Of a DNA stretch of 64,000 nt, positions 20,116 to 28,135 are shown one piece after another. The notes under the pieces were generated by a model. The model was not told the DNA's origin, ran no database searches, and saw only the letters and a list, made by a program, of their open reading frames with translations. Every line of letters begins with the position of its first letter. The first letter of the stretch is position 1. The position numbers and the translations under genes are program-made. This DNA is from DATDAH01 sp963845425 (lineage in GTDB: Bacteria > Actinomycetota > Acidimicrobiia > Acidimicrobiales > DATDAH01). The stretch spans positions 186,001-250,000 of the forward strand of contig CAWJSC010000010.1 in NCBI GenBank assembly GCA_963845425.1. The letters run 5' to 3'.

Positions 20116-21171
20116 GTGACCGATCTCGCGAGCCTGCTGGGCGATGAGGCCGAATCCCTGCTGAGCCACGAGTCGAAGGGCATCCCCGCGGCCGACCTGC
20201 ACCTGCCCGGCCCGGACTACATCGACCGGGTGCTCCGGCAGAGCGACCGCACCCCCCAGGTCCTGCGCAGCCTCCAGTCGCTGTTCGACCATGGTCGCCT
20301 GGGCGGCACCGGCCACGTGTCGATCCTCCCCGTCGACCAGGGCATCGAACACTCGGGCGCGGCGTCCTTCGCCCCCAACCCGAAGTACTTCGACCCGGGC
20401 AACATCGTCGAGCTCGCGGTGGAGGGGGGCTGCAACGCGGTGGCCACCACCTTCGGCGTGCTCGGGGCGGTGTCCCGGCAGTACGCCCACAAGATCCCCT
20501 TCATCGTCAAGCTCAACCACGCCGAGATGCTCACGTACCCGAATCAGGCCGACCAGGTCATGTACGGGTCGGTGCAGCAGGCCTACGACCTCGGCGCCGC
20601 CGGCGTCGGGGCGACGATCTACTACGGCTCCGAAGAGTCGACCCGCCAGATCCAGGAGGTCTCCGAAGCCTTCCAGGAGGCCCACGAGATGGGCCTGTTC
20701 ACGGTGCTCTGGGCCTATCTGCGCAACAGCGCCTTCAAGGTCGACGGTGTGGACTACCACCTGTCGGCTGACCTCACCGGCCAGGCCAACCACATGGCCG
20801 TCACCATCGAGGCCGACATCATCAAGCAGAAGCAGCCGGAGAACAACGGCGGCTACAACGCGTTGTCGGGGTACGGCAAGACCCACAAGGCCGTGTACGA
20901 GGACCTGACCACGGATCACCCGATCGACCTGACCCGCTGGCAGGTGGCCAACTGCTACATGGGCCGCATCGGCCTGATCAACAGCGGCGGCGCCTCTTCG
21001 GGGGCCGACGACCTGGCCCAGGCCGTGCGCACCGCGGTGATCAACAAGCGGGCCGGCGGGCTCGGCCTCATCTCCGGCCGCAAGGCGTTCCAGCGCCCCA
21101 CCGCCGAAGGCGTCGAGCTCCTCAACGCCATCCAGGACGTCTACCTGGACGAGTCCGTCACCGTCGCCTGA
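20116..21171 (+). CDS. fbaB: Class I fructose-bisphosphate aldolase (FbaB/DhnA type)
   Basis: 351 residues, the same size as E. coli FbaB. HVSILPVDQGIEHSGAASFA, the substrate-region KLNHAEMLTYPNQADQVMYG, GAAGVGATIYYGSEES and GGASSGADDLAQAVRTAV place it in the archaeal-type class I aldolase family. It cleaves or forms fructose 1,6-bisphosphate in glycolysis and gluconeogenesis. The GTG start at 20116 has AAGAGGAG six bases upstream and is coupled to the OB-fold gene. Related family members act in other aldol reactions, but length and motif order favour FbaB. Confidence 0.88.
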   Translation: MTDLASLLGDEAESLLSHESKGIPAADLHLPGPDYIDRVLRQSDRTPQVLRSLQSLFDHGRLGGTGHVSILPVDQGIEHSGAASFAPNPKYFDPGNIVELAVEGGCNAVATTFGVLGAVSRQYAHKIPFIVKLNHAEMLTYPNQADQVMYGSVQQAYDLGAAGVGATIYYGSEESTRQIQEVSEAFQEAHEMGLFTVLWAYLRNSAFKVDGVDYHLSADLTGQANHMAVTIEADIIKQKQPENNGGYNALSGYGKTHKAVYEDLTTDHPIDLTRWQVANCYMGRIGLINSGGASSGADDLAQAVRTAVINKRAGGLGLISGRKAFQRPTAEGVELLNAIQDVYLDESVTVA

Positions 21172-21214
21172 TCCCGTCCCGCAAAGGCGCCTAGGTCCCG
21201 GGACGATCCCACCG

Positions 21215-21232
21215 CCCGACCGTACGGTCGGG
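21215..21232. promoter_or_regulatory. 18-bp perfect palindrome touching the cupredoxin gene start
   Basis: CCCGACCGTACGGTCGGG at 21215-21232 is an exact palindrome. Its right half contains TACGGT (21223-21228), a -10-like hexamer six bases before the GTG at 21235. A protein bound here would cover both promoter and start. As RNA it would be a 7-bp hairpin with a GUAC loop. Confidence 0.55.
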
Positions 21233-21234
21233 GG

Positions 21235-21558
21235 GTGAACCAGGGTCCGACGCCCGGCGATCGGGAGCAGCCCGCGGTCCGGCGGTGGCCGTCCTGGTCG
21301 ACGTGGCTGGTCGCCGGCGGTGCGCCTGCCGGTACCGGTGCCCTCGACCAGGCCGAGGAGCCCCTCCTGCCGAGACGACTCGAGGTGCACGTCGGCGACA
21401 CCCTGGTGATCGACAACCAGGACGACCGCACGCACGAGGTCGGCCCCTACGTGGTGGCCGCGGGCCAGCGCCTCGAACACCGCTTCACCGAGGTGGGGGA
21501 GTTCGAGGGCGAGTGCACCATCCATCCCAGTGGCCAGGTGACGATCGTCGTCACCTGA
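21235..21558 (+). CDS. Small cupredoxin-like protein
   Basis: 107 residues. The last ~60 residues read as a cupredoxin fold: LEVHVGDTLVIDNQDDRTHEVGPYVVAAGQ, then FEGECTIHPSGQVTIVV. A His in THEVG plus Cys, His and Gln in CTIHPSGQ resemble the four type 1 copper ligands, with Gln in the axial position as in stellacyanins. There is no clear signal peptide, only a weakly hydrophobic stretch near residue 20-30 (WSTWLVAGGAPAG). Copper binding is inferred and untested. It stands alone between the aldolase gene and korA. Confidence 0.65.
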   Translation: MNQGPTPGDREQPAVRRWPSWSTWLVAGGAPAGTGALDQAEEPLLPRRLEVHVGDTLVIDNQDDRTHEVGPYVVAAGQRLEHRFTEVGEFEGECTIHPSGQVTIVVT

Positions 21559-21639
21559 ACGGGAGTCGACGGGGTGCATGGCGAGGCGAGTCTCGCCGGG
21601 TAACGTCGACCTCCGGACCAGCGAGCTCAAAGGAGAGAC

Positions 21640-23511
21640 GTGGCCGACACTGCTGCCCGCGACCACGCGGTCGAGACCATCGACCGGGTGATCATCCGAT
21701 TTGCCGGCGATTCCGGCGACGGGATGCAGCTCACGGGGGATCGCTTCACCAGCGCGAGCGCCCTCTGGGGCAATGACCTGAGCACCCTGCCGGACTTCCC
21801 GGCGGAGATCCGGGCCCCGGCGGGGACCCTCGCCGGCGTCTCGGCGTTCCAGGTCCACATCTCGGACCACGAGATCACCACGCCGGGCGACGCGCCCAAC
21901 GTGCTGATCGCCATGAACCCGGCCGCCCTCAAGGCGGAGCTGGGGGTGCTCGAGCCCGGTGGGACGATCATCGTCAACACCGACGCCTTCACCGATCGCA
22001 ACCTGGCCAAGGCGGGTTACGACGCCAGCCCCCTGGAGGGCGACGCGCTCAAGGGTTACACGGTCTTCGAGGTCCCCATGACCACGATGACCAAGGACTC
22101 GGTAGCTGAGCTGGGCGTGAAGCCCCGCGACGCCGAGCGGTCCAAGAACTTCTTCGCCCTCGGCCTCCTGAGCTGGATGTACACGCGGCCTGAGGCCCCC
22201 ACCCTCGACTGGATCTCCCACAAGTTCGCCGGCAAGGACCAGGTCATCGCCGCCAACACGGCCGCCTTCAAAGCGGGGCACGCCTTCGGCGAGACCGCCG
22301 AGCTCTTCGACCACCCCTACCAGATCCGGCCCGCCCCCAAGGCGCCCGGCACCTACACGAGCATCACGGGCAACACGGCCATGGCCTGGGGCCTGGTGGC
22401 CGCCGGCCAGCTGGCCGAGCTCCCCGTGTTCCTGGGCTCGTACCCGATCACGCCGGCCTCCGACATCCTCCACGAGCTGTCCAGGCACAAGAACTTCGGC
22501 GTGCGCACCCTGCAGGCCGAGGACGAGATCGCCGCGGTCACCAGCGCCATCGGCGCCGCCTTCGGTGGCCACCTCGGGGTGACCACGACCAGCGGCCCGG
22601 GCCTCGCCCTCAAGGCCGAGGCCATGGGCCTCGCGGTCAGCCTCGAGCTCCCCCTGCTCATCATCGACGTGCAGCGGGGCGGTCCCTCGACCGGTCTGCC
22701 GACCAAGACCGAGCAGGCCGACCTGCTGATGGGCCTGTACGGCCGCTCCTCGGAGTCGCCGCTGCCGATCGTCGCCCCCAAGAGCCCATCCCACTGCTTC
22801 GACACCGCCATCGAGGCCGCCCGGATCGCCCTCAAGTACCGCACACCGGTGCTGGTGCTGTCCGACGGCTACCTGGCCAACGGAGCCGAGCCCTGGCTGC
22901 TGCCCGACGTGGCCGACCTGCCCGACATCTCGGTGCCCTTCACCACCGAGGCCAACGGCACCGATGACGACGGCAACCCGGTCTACCTGCCCTACCTGCG
23001 CAACGAGGACATGGCCCGACCGTGGGCCGTCCCCGGCACGCCCGGCCTCGAGCACCGCATCGGCGGCCTGGAGAAGCAGGACGGCACCGGGAACGTCTCC
23101 TATGACCCGGCCAACCACGAGCACATGGTCCACCTGCGGGCCGAGCGCATCGCCCACATCGCCCACGACATCCCCGAGGTCGAGGTCGACGGTCCGCCCG
23201 ACGCCGACCTCCTTGTCGTGGGCTGGGGCTCGACGTGGGGCGCCATCGACGGCGCCGTCCACCGGGTCCGGGCCAAGGGCCACAACGTGGCCATGACCCA
23301 CCTCACCCACCTGAACCCGTTCCCCAAGAACCTGGGCGACGTGGTGAAGGCCTATCCGAGGGTGCTGGTCCCGGAGATGAACCTGGGTCAGCTCTCCCTG
23401 CTGCTGCGGGGCCACTTCCTGGTCGACGCCCAGAGCGTCACGAAGATGAAGGGCCTGCCGTTCACGGCCGGCGAGATCGAGCAGGCCATCCTGGCGGAGC
23501 TGGAGAACTGA
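21640..23511 (+). CDS. korA: 2-oxoacid:ferredoxin oxidoreductase, fused gamma-alpha subunit
   Basis: 623 residues. The N-terminal ~200 are the gamma domain (VIIRFAGDSGDGMQLTGDRFT...IRAPAGTLAGVSAFQVHISD). The alpha pyrimidine-binding domain follows (GNTAMAWGLVAAGQLAELPVFLGSYPITPASDILHEL, VQRGGPSTGLPTKTEQADL). The order is that of the 2-oxoglutarate:ferredoxin oxidoreductase KorA. It acts with KorB to make succinyl-CoA (or acetyl-CoA from pyruvate) and reduced ferredoxin. GTG 21640 has AGGAGAG in front. The stop shares one base with the korB ATG (TGATG). Substrate choice between 2-oxoglutarate and pyruvate rests on resemblance to actinobacterial KorA. Confidence 0.88.
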   Translation: MADTAARDHAVETIDRVIIRFAGDSGDGMQLTGDRFTSASALWGNDLSTLPDFPAEIRAPAGTLAGVSAFQVHISDHEITTPGDAPNVLIAMNPAALKAELGVLEPGGTIIVNTDAFTDRNLAKAGYDASPLEGDALKGYTVFEVPMTTMTKDSVAELGVKPRDAERSKNFFALGLLSWMYTRPEAPTLDWISHKFAGKDQVIAANTAAFKAGHAFGETAELFDHPYQIRPAPKAPGTYTSITGNTAMAWGLVAAGQLAELPVFLGSYPITPASDILHELSRHKNFGVRTLQAEDEIAAVTSAIGAAFGGHLGVTTTSGPGLALKAEAMGLAVSLELPLLIIDVQRGGPSTGLPTKTEQADLLMGLYGRSSESPLPIVAPKSPSHCFDTAIEAARIALKYRTPVLVLSDGYLANGAEPWLLPDVADLPDISVPFTTEANGTDDDGNPVYLPYLRNEDMARPWAVPGTPGLEHRIGGLEKQDGTGNVSYDPANHEHMVHLRAERIAHIAHDIPEVEVDGPPDADLLVVGWGSTWGAIDGAVHRVRAKGHNVAMTHLTHLNPFPKNLGDVVKAYPRVLVPEMNLGQLSLLLRGHFLVDAQSVTKMKGLPFTAGEIEQAILAELEN

Positions 23512-24536
23512 TGAGCGCAACCGACGTCCCCGTCACGACCAAGGCGGACTGGTCCTCGGACCAGGAGGTCCGCTGGTGCCCGGGCTGTGGGGACTACTCG
23601 ATCCTCACCGCGGTGCAGATGCTCATGCCCGAGCTGGGCGTGCGCCGGGAGAACACGGTCTTCGTGTCCGGCATCGGCTGTGCCGCCCGCTTCCCGTACT
23701 ACATGGACACCTACGGGATGCACACCATCCACGGCCGTGCGCCCGCGGTGGCCACCGGCCTGGCCATGGCCCGTCCCGACCTGGACATCTGGGTCGTCTC
23801 CGGTGACGGCGACGCCCTGTCCATCGGGGGCAACCACCTGATCCACGCCCTGCGCCGCAACGTGAACCTGAACATCCTGATGTTCAACAACCAGATCTAC
23901 GGCCTGACCAAGGGCCAGTACTCACCGACCAGCGAGGTGGGCAAGGTCACCAAGTCGACGCCGTTCGGGTCGCTGGACACGGCCTTCAACCCCGTCAGCC
24001 TGGCGTTGGGGGCCGAGGCCGGCTTCGTGGCCCGGACCCACGACATGGACCGCAAGCACATGATGGAGACCTTCCGGCGGGCCCACGCCCACCAGGGCGG
24101 CTCCTTCGTCGAGATCTACCAGAACTGCAACGTCTTCAACGACGGCGCCTTCGAGGACATCACGGGCAAGGAGAAGCGGGCGTCGATGCTGATCCCCCTG
24201 GAGCACGGCCGGCCCATCCGCTTCGGTGACGACAACGAGCGCTGCGTGGTCCTCGACGCCCAGGGCTACGCCCGCATCGCCGAGGTGGCCGACGTCGACG
24301 AGTCCCAGATCCTGGTCCACGACGAGACCCGCCCGGACCCGGCCCTGGCCTTCACCCTGTCCCGCCTGGCCTCCGGACCGCACGAGCCCACACCCGTCGG
24401 CGTCTTCCGGGCCGTGGAGCGCCCCGAGTACGCCGCCGAGGCCACCCAGCAGATCGCCGCCGCCCAGGAACGCTCCGGCCCCGGCGACCTCACGGCCCTG
24501 CTGCACAGCGGCGCCACCTGGACCGTCGACGCCTGA
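23511..24536 (+). CDS. korB: 2-oxoacid:ferredoxin oxidoreductase, beta subunit
   Basis: 341 residues. CPGCGDY at residues 23-29 supplies iron-sulfur ligands and the TPP motif is GDGDALSIGGNH (98 onwards) with NNQIYGLTKGQYSPTS behind it. The partner KorA is immediately upstream with a one-base overlap. With TPP and a 4Fe-4S cluster it performs the decarboxylation and passes electrons to ferredoxin. The C-terminal ~80 residues after ITGKEKRASMLIPLEHG are longer than in minimal beta subunits but are usual in the KorB group. Confidence 0.9.
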   Translation: MSATDVPVTTKADWSSDQEVRWCPGCGDYSILTAVQMLMPELGVRRENTVFVSGIGCAARFPYYMDTYGMHTIHGRAPAVATGLAMARPDLDIWVVSGDGDALSIGGNHLIHALRRNVNLNILMFNNQIYGLTKGQYSPTSEVGKVTKSTPFGSLDTAFNPVSLALGAEAGFVARTHDMDRKHMMETFRRAHAHQGGSFVEIYQNCNVFNDGAFEDITGKEKRASMLIPLEHGRPIRFGDDNERCVVLDAQGYARIAEVADVDESQILVHDETRPDPALAFTLSRLASGPHEPTPVGVFRAVERPEYAAEATQQIAAAQERSGPGDLTALLHSGATWTVDA

Positions 24537-24546
24537 CTCGCTGCTT

Positions 24547-24590
24547 CTGGCGCCCGATTGAGGCGCCAGGACGCTGCAATCAGGCGCCAG
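24547..24590. repeat. Palindromic element, TTCTGGCGCC family (korB / DUF1015 convergent ends)
   Basis: CTGGCGCCCGATTG (24547-24560) pairs with CAATCAGGCGCCAG (24577-24590) at 13 of 14 positions around a 16-base loop. The 15-base right arm AATCAGGCGCCAGTA (24578-24592) is identical to that of the element ending at 55393. It lies between convergent genes and may terminate both. Confidence 0.75.
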
Positions 24591-24636
24591 TAGATGGTCT
24601 GGGACCCCGCTCTCCCGCTTGATCGAACGGTGAGCT

Positions 24637-25830
24637 TCAGTCGAGGAGGCGGAAGACCTGGCCGGTTCTCGGCTTGGGCCAGAAGAACGTGGTCTTGGGG
24701 GGCATCAGCTCGCCGCCGTGGGCGATGTCGATGATCTGCTCCACCGTCGCCGGGCGCAGGATGACGCCGGCGTCGGCCCGGCCCGAGTCGACGGCGGCGA
24801 GGATGTTCTCGACGCCGTGCTGGTAGGTCAGGGTGTGCTCAGGCACGGCCCGGAGGCCCTGGTCGAGGCGGCTGCTGTCCAGGTCCCGGACGCCCTCCAT
24901 GGCTTCGGGGCGAGGGCGCAGGAGCTGGGCGCCGTCCCGGGTGACCAGGCAGAGGGCGCCGGCGTCGTCCATGCGGTCCAGCAGCTCGGGGCCGAGCGGG
25001 CCGGCGTCGAAGAGCTCGAACGACGCCTCCAACATGCCGGCCAGGTCGACGCTGTCGGGCAGGTCCGTGATGAGGCGGTGGATGGGCTGCACCAGGAGCT
25101 GCTCCTCGACCAGCTCGACCACATAGGTCATGGCCAGGTCCCAGGGGCCGTCGCCGTCGCCCGCTTCGTGGCGCTCGTCCCGGTACTGCAGCGACGTCGA
25201 CCAGCGGTGGTGGCCGTCGGCGATGACGACGGGCTCGGAGCTGACGGCCGACGCGATGGCCTCGACGATCCCGGGCTGACTGATGGGCCAGAGCCGGTGG
25301 TGGACCCCCTCCCCGTCGGTCCAGGCGGCGACGGGCGGCCCGGGCAGTTCGCAGAGCCCCGACAGGCCCTCGGCGGTCGAGAGGCCCCAGACCGCCGACA
25401 GGTTGGCTCGACAGGAGCGCAGCATCTCCAGCCGGTCGCTCTTGGCCTTGGGCGTGGTCTGCTCGTGGGGGAGCACGCCGCCCGTGCCGGGCATTGCCAA
25501 CTCGAGCGCGCCGATGACTCCGGCGGTCTGGCGCAGGCGGCCGGTGTCGTCCTTGTAGCCCATGCGGTAGATGTAGAAGGACGGGTCCTCGTCCTCGATG
25601 AGCACGCCCTCGTCCCGCCACTGGCGCAGCGTCCGGCAGGCGACGGCGTACCGGCTGGTGTCGCCGTCGTCCAGGGGCAGGTCGAGGTGGACGGCCTGGT
25701 TCGGGTGCTTGGCGCCGAGCTGGGCCCGCTCGGCCTCGTCGATCACGTCGTAGGGCGGGGCGGTGACCTCGCCGTAGTCGAGCCGTTCGTCGTCGTAGCG
25801 GAGGCCCCGGAAGGGCTCGAAGCGCGCCAT
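24637..25830 (-). CDS. DUF1015 family protein
   Basis: 397 residues matching DUF1015 from end to end: MARFEPFRGLRYDDERLDYGEVTAPPYDVIDEAER at the start, FYIYRMGYKD, GVLPHEQTTPKAKSDRLEMLR and the conserved VVIADGHHRWSTSLQYRDE in the middle, and MPPKTTFFWPKPRTGQVFRLLD at the end. The family is widespread. I know no proven biochemical function; the ADGHHR and HEQT motifs suggest a kinase- or phosphotransfer-like site. The ATG at 25830 fits the family start. The gene is divergent from the HAD gene, with 44 bases between. Confidence 0.85.
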   Translation of the reverse strand: MARFEPFRGLRYDDERLDYGEVTAPPYDVIDEAERAQLGAKHPNQAVHLDLPLDDGDTSRYAVACRTLRQWRDEGVLIEDEDPSFYIYRMGYKDDTGRLRQTAGVIGALELAMPGTGGVLPHEQTTPKAKSDRLEMLRSCRANLSAVWGLSTAEGLSGLCELPGPPVAAWTDGEGVHHRLWPISQPGIVEAIASAVSSEPVVIADGHHRWSTSLQYRDERHEAGDGDGPWDLAMTYVVELVEEQLLVQPIHRLITDLPDSVDLAGMLEASFELFDAGPLGPELLDRMDDAGALCLVTRDGAQLLRPRPEAMEGVRDLDSSRLDQGLRAVPEHTLTYQHGVENILAAVDSGRADAGVILRPATVEQIIDIAHGGELMPPKTTFFWPKPRTGQVFRLLD

Positions 25831-25874
25831 GGGCCCATCGTGGCAGGCGCGGGATCGGAGTTGGCAGTCCGGCC

Positions 25875-26630
25875 GTGCGAACATGCCCCGTGGCCTGGGC
25901 CCTCGACCTCGACGGCGTGATCTGGCTCGGCGACCAACCCGTCCCCGGGTCGGCCGAGGCCGTGGCCCGACTGCGGGCGGCGGGGGAGCCCGTGGCCTTC
26001 GTGACCAACAACTCCTCGGAGCCGGTCGGGTTCGTCGAGGCCAAGCTGGCCCGCCACGGGATACCGGCCGAGGGCGCCGTAGTGACCTCGGCGATGGCGG
26101 CGGCGGCGCAGGTCGATCCCCGCGAGGTGGCCCTGGTGTGCGCCGGGCCCGGCGTGGACGAGGCCCTGGCCGCCCGCGGCGTGAGGACGGTACGCGAGGG
26201 CAAGGCCGACGTGGTGGTGGTCGGCTTCCACCGGGACTTCGACTACCGCCGGATGGCCGCGGCCAGCGCCGCGGTGCGGGGTGGCGCCCGTCTCCTGGCC
26301 ACCAACGACGACGCCACCTACCCGACCCCCGAGGGCCTGATCCCCGGCGGAGGGGCCATCCTGGCGGCCGTGAGCACCGCCGCGGGGGTCGTGGCCGACG
26401 TGGCGGGCAAGCCGCACCGACCCATGGCCGACCTGCTCCGGGCCCGCGTGGGCGACGAGGGTGTGATGGTGGGGGACCGGCCCGACACCGACGGCCGCTT
26501 CGCCGTCGCCCTCGGCTACCGCTTCGGCCTCGTGCTCTCGGGCGTGACGACGGCCCTGCCCGTCGAGCCGCCGCCCGACCTCGTCGCCGACGACCTGGCC
26601 GACCTGGTCGACGCGGAGCTGGCCAGATGA
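25875..26630 (+). CDS. HAD-superfamily (class IIA, NagD-like) phosphatase
   Basis: About 251 residues. Motif I is WALDLDGVIWLG, with the nucleophile Asp and the acid/base Asp two residues on. Motif II is VAFVTNNSS; the motif III lysine lies in AGKPHRPMADLL; motif IV is VGDRPDTDGRFA. It is a cytosolic small-phosphate-ester phosphatase whose substrate is unknown. The M. tuberculosis neighbour Rv1692 at this syntenic place belongs to the same group. GTG 25875 is used; GTG 25890 would give MAWALDLDG and fits the family at least as well. Its stop overlaps the next ATG. Confidence 0.85.
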   Translation: MRTCPVAWALDLDGVIWLGDQPVPGSAEAVARLRAAGEPVAFVTNNSSEPVGFVEAKLARHGIPAEGAVVTSAMAAAAQVDPREVALVCAGPGVDEALAARGVRTVREGKADVVVVGFHRDFDYRRMAAASAAVRGGARLLATNDDATYPTPEGLIPGGGAILAAVSTAAGVVADVAGKPHRPMADLLRARVGDEGVMVGDRPDTDGRFAVALGYRFGLVLSGVTTALPVEPPPDLVADDLADLVDAELAR

Positions 26631-27640
26631 CGCGCTGTCGACCTCGACGCACTACCTGTCGGATTCCGAGAGGGGTTGCCTCGGGCCTGATCGTGGCGGG
26701 GCTGTTGGCGGGCTGCGCGGCGGAGGTGACCGAGGACGATCCCGTCCCGCCTGTCGACGCCCTGACCTGGGAGACCGACGTCGACGCGGAGCTCGAGGGT
26801 GTGCCCCTCGCCGTCGGCAGCCCGTCCCAGCCCGTCGACGAGCTCCTGGGCTGGATCGCCGTCGAGGCGCTGGTGGCCGCCGGGGCCGATGTCACCGACG
26901 ATCTCGCCCTCGGCGACACCCAAGCCACCCGCGAGGCCCAGCTGGCCGGCCTCGTCGACCTCTACTGGGAGACCACCGGCACCGGCTGGCTGGCGCTCCT
27001 CCGGGAGATCGGTCCCAGCGACGACCCCGACCAGCTCTATCAGGACGTGCGCGACGAGGACCTCGAGGAGAACGGCATCGTCTGGCTGCCCCCGGCGCCG
27101 GCCGACACCGGTGTCGGTGTCGTGGCGTCGCCCGGGGTGATGGAGGACCTGGGCATCAGCACCCTCAGCGGGCTGGCGGCCGATCTGGCCGAGCCCCAGG
27201 AGGGCGCTCTGGTGTGCGTGCCGTCCACCGACCAGCCCCTCGACCTCGCCGGCCTGGGGGCACTGGCCGAGGCCGCGGACACCCGGGTCAGGCCCCGTCT
27301 GGTCAACCTGGTACCGCCCGACGAACTCTTCGCCCTCGTCGAGGACGGCACGTTCTGCCCCTTCGCCCTGGTCGACCGCCTCGATCCACAACTGGGTGCC
27401 GCCGACCTCGAGTTCTTGGAGGATGACATCGGCGCCTTCGTGGCCGAGCAGCCGGCGGTGACGATCCGGGAGGACACCCACGACACCGCCACCGGGGTCG
27501 ACGACCTCTTCGCGCCGGTCAGCGCGGCCCTGGACATCGACACGCTCCGGGGCCTGGTCGGCCGCATCACCGAGGACGGCGAGGACCCGCGGGACGTGGC
27601 CCGCGGGTGGCTGGTCGAGGAGGGCCTCGCGTCGACCTGA
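26627..27640 (+). CDS. OpuAC-like substrate-binding lipoprotein without adjacent transporter
   Basis: 337 residues. Signal peptide with a perfect lipobox LAGC (Cys30). The remainder resembles the glycine betaine/choline binding proteins of the OpuAC/ProX type: GSPSQPVDELLGWIAVEALVAAGADV, LVDLYWETTGTGWLALL, LEENGIVWLPPAPADTGVG. Overall identity looks low and several aromatic cage residues cannot be assigned. No permease or ATPase is next to it; the complete importer of this type is at 51.8-55.3 kb. ATG 26627 overlaps the HAD stop. Codons 9-20 are encoded by a decayed copy of the palindrome at 38336-38374. Confidence 0.7.
   Translation: MTRCRPRRTTCRIPRGVASGLIVAGLLAGCAAEVTEDDPVPPVDALTWETDVDAELEGVPLAVGSPSQPVDELLGWIAVEALVAAGADVTDDLALGDTQATREAQLAGLVDLYWETTGTGWLALLREIGPSDDPDQLYQDVRDEDLEENGIVWLPPAPADTGVGVVASPGVMEDLGISTLSGLAADLAEPQEGALVCVPSTDQPLDLAGLGALAEAADTRVRPRLVNLVPPDELFALVEDGTFCPFALVDRLDPQLGAADLEFLEDDIGAFVAEQPAVTIREDTHDTATGVDDLFAPVSAALDIDTLRGLVGRITEDGEDPRDVARGWLVEEGLAST
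26652..26685. repeat. Decayed copy of the TACCTGTCGG palindrome within a signal-peptide coding region
   Basis: Over 34 bases, 28 match the core of the perfect hairpin at 38336-38374 (shared TACCTGTCGG, TTCCGA and TTGCCTCG blocks). Here the two arms no longer pair well. It encodes residues 9-20 of the lipoprotein, just before the hydrophobic segment of the signal peptide. Confidence 0.6.
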
Positions 27641-27729
27641 GCGGTCAGGCCTCCCACGGGCGGTGACCGTGTCGGCCGCGTGAGGTTCAGGCCCTGCCGC
27701 GAAATCACCCGTCGGGGCGCAGGCCGCGT

Positions 27730-27735
27730 TAGCGT
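27730..27735 (+). promoter_or_regulatory. -10 element, predicted leaderless start at 27743
   Basis: TAGCGT ends seven bases before the GTG at 27743. It is the likely promoter of the long tlyA-recN-steA-murJ run. Confidence 0.5.
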
Positions 27736-27742
27736 CCTGCTC

Positions 27743-28135
27743 GTGGCTGCCATCGATGTCGTACGCAAATACCTGGACGCCGGCGTGTCCCACGCCCAGG
27801 TGACCCGCGAGAGGGCCGATGAGATCATCAAGGATCTCGTGAAGGCCGGTGAGGTCCGGGCCGAGGACGCCCAGGCCGCGGTCAAAGACCTGATCGAACG
27901 CTCCCGCAAGTCCAGCGAAGCGCTGAGCGAGCGCATCCGGGCCGAGGTCAAGGAGCAGATGGCCGACATGAAGGAGCAGCTGGCCAAGGTCCAGCCCGCC
28001 TCCCAGGCCGACGTCGACGCTCTCGCCAAGCGGGTGGCGGCCGTGGAGCGCAAGACCCGGGCCCCGGCCAAGAAGGCACCCGCCAAGAAGGCGGCGGCCA
28101 GGAAGCCCGCCGCCAAGAAGCCGGCGGCCAAGTAG
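27743..28135 (+). CDS. Phasin-like coiled-coil protein with Ala/Lys-rich tail
   Basis: 130 residues. The first ~100 are helical (AAIDVVRKYLDAGVSHAQVT...EIIKDLVKAGEVRAEDAQAAVKDLIERSRKSSEALSERIR) and resemble small actinobacterial proteins described as phasin-like or PHA-synthesis regulators. The tail is a histone-H1-like repeat of AKKAPAKKA type. GTG 27743 is preferred over an upstream ATG because it follows a TAGCGT -10 by seven bases and gives the family start. The matching M. tuberculosis gene position is Rv1693. It is in the same reading frame as tlyA, separated only by one TAG. Confidence 0.7.
   Translation: MAAIDVVRKYLDAGVSHAQVTRERADEIIKDLVKAGEVRAEDAQAAVKDLIERSRKSSEALSERIRAEVKEQMADMKEQLAKVQPASQADVDALAKRVAAVERKTRAPAKKAPAKKAAARKPAAKKPAAK

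Noticed and set aside
20077..23520. A 1,147-codon open frame on the minus strand
   Set aside because: It lies opposite fbaB and korA, whose plus-strand products are clear enzymes. Its translation is a Val/Gly/Asp/His-rich sequence of the kind produced by the antisense of high-GC genes.
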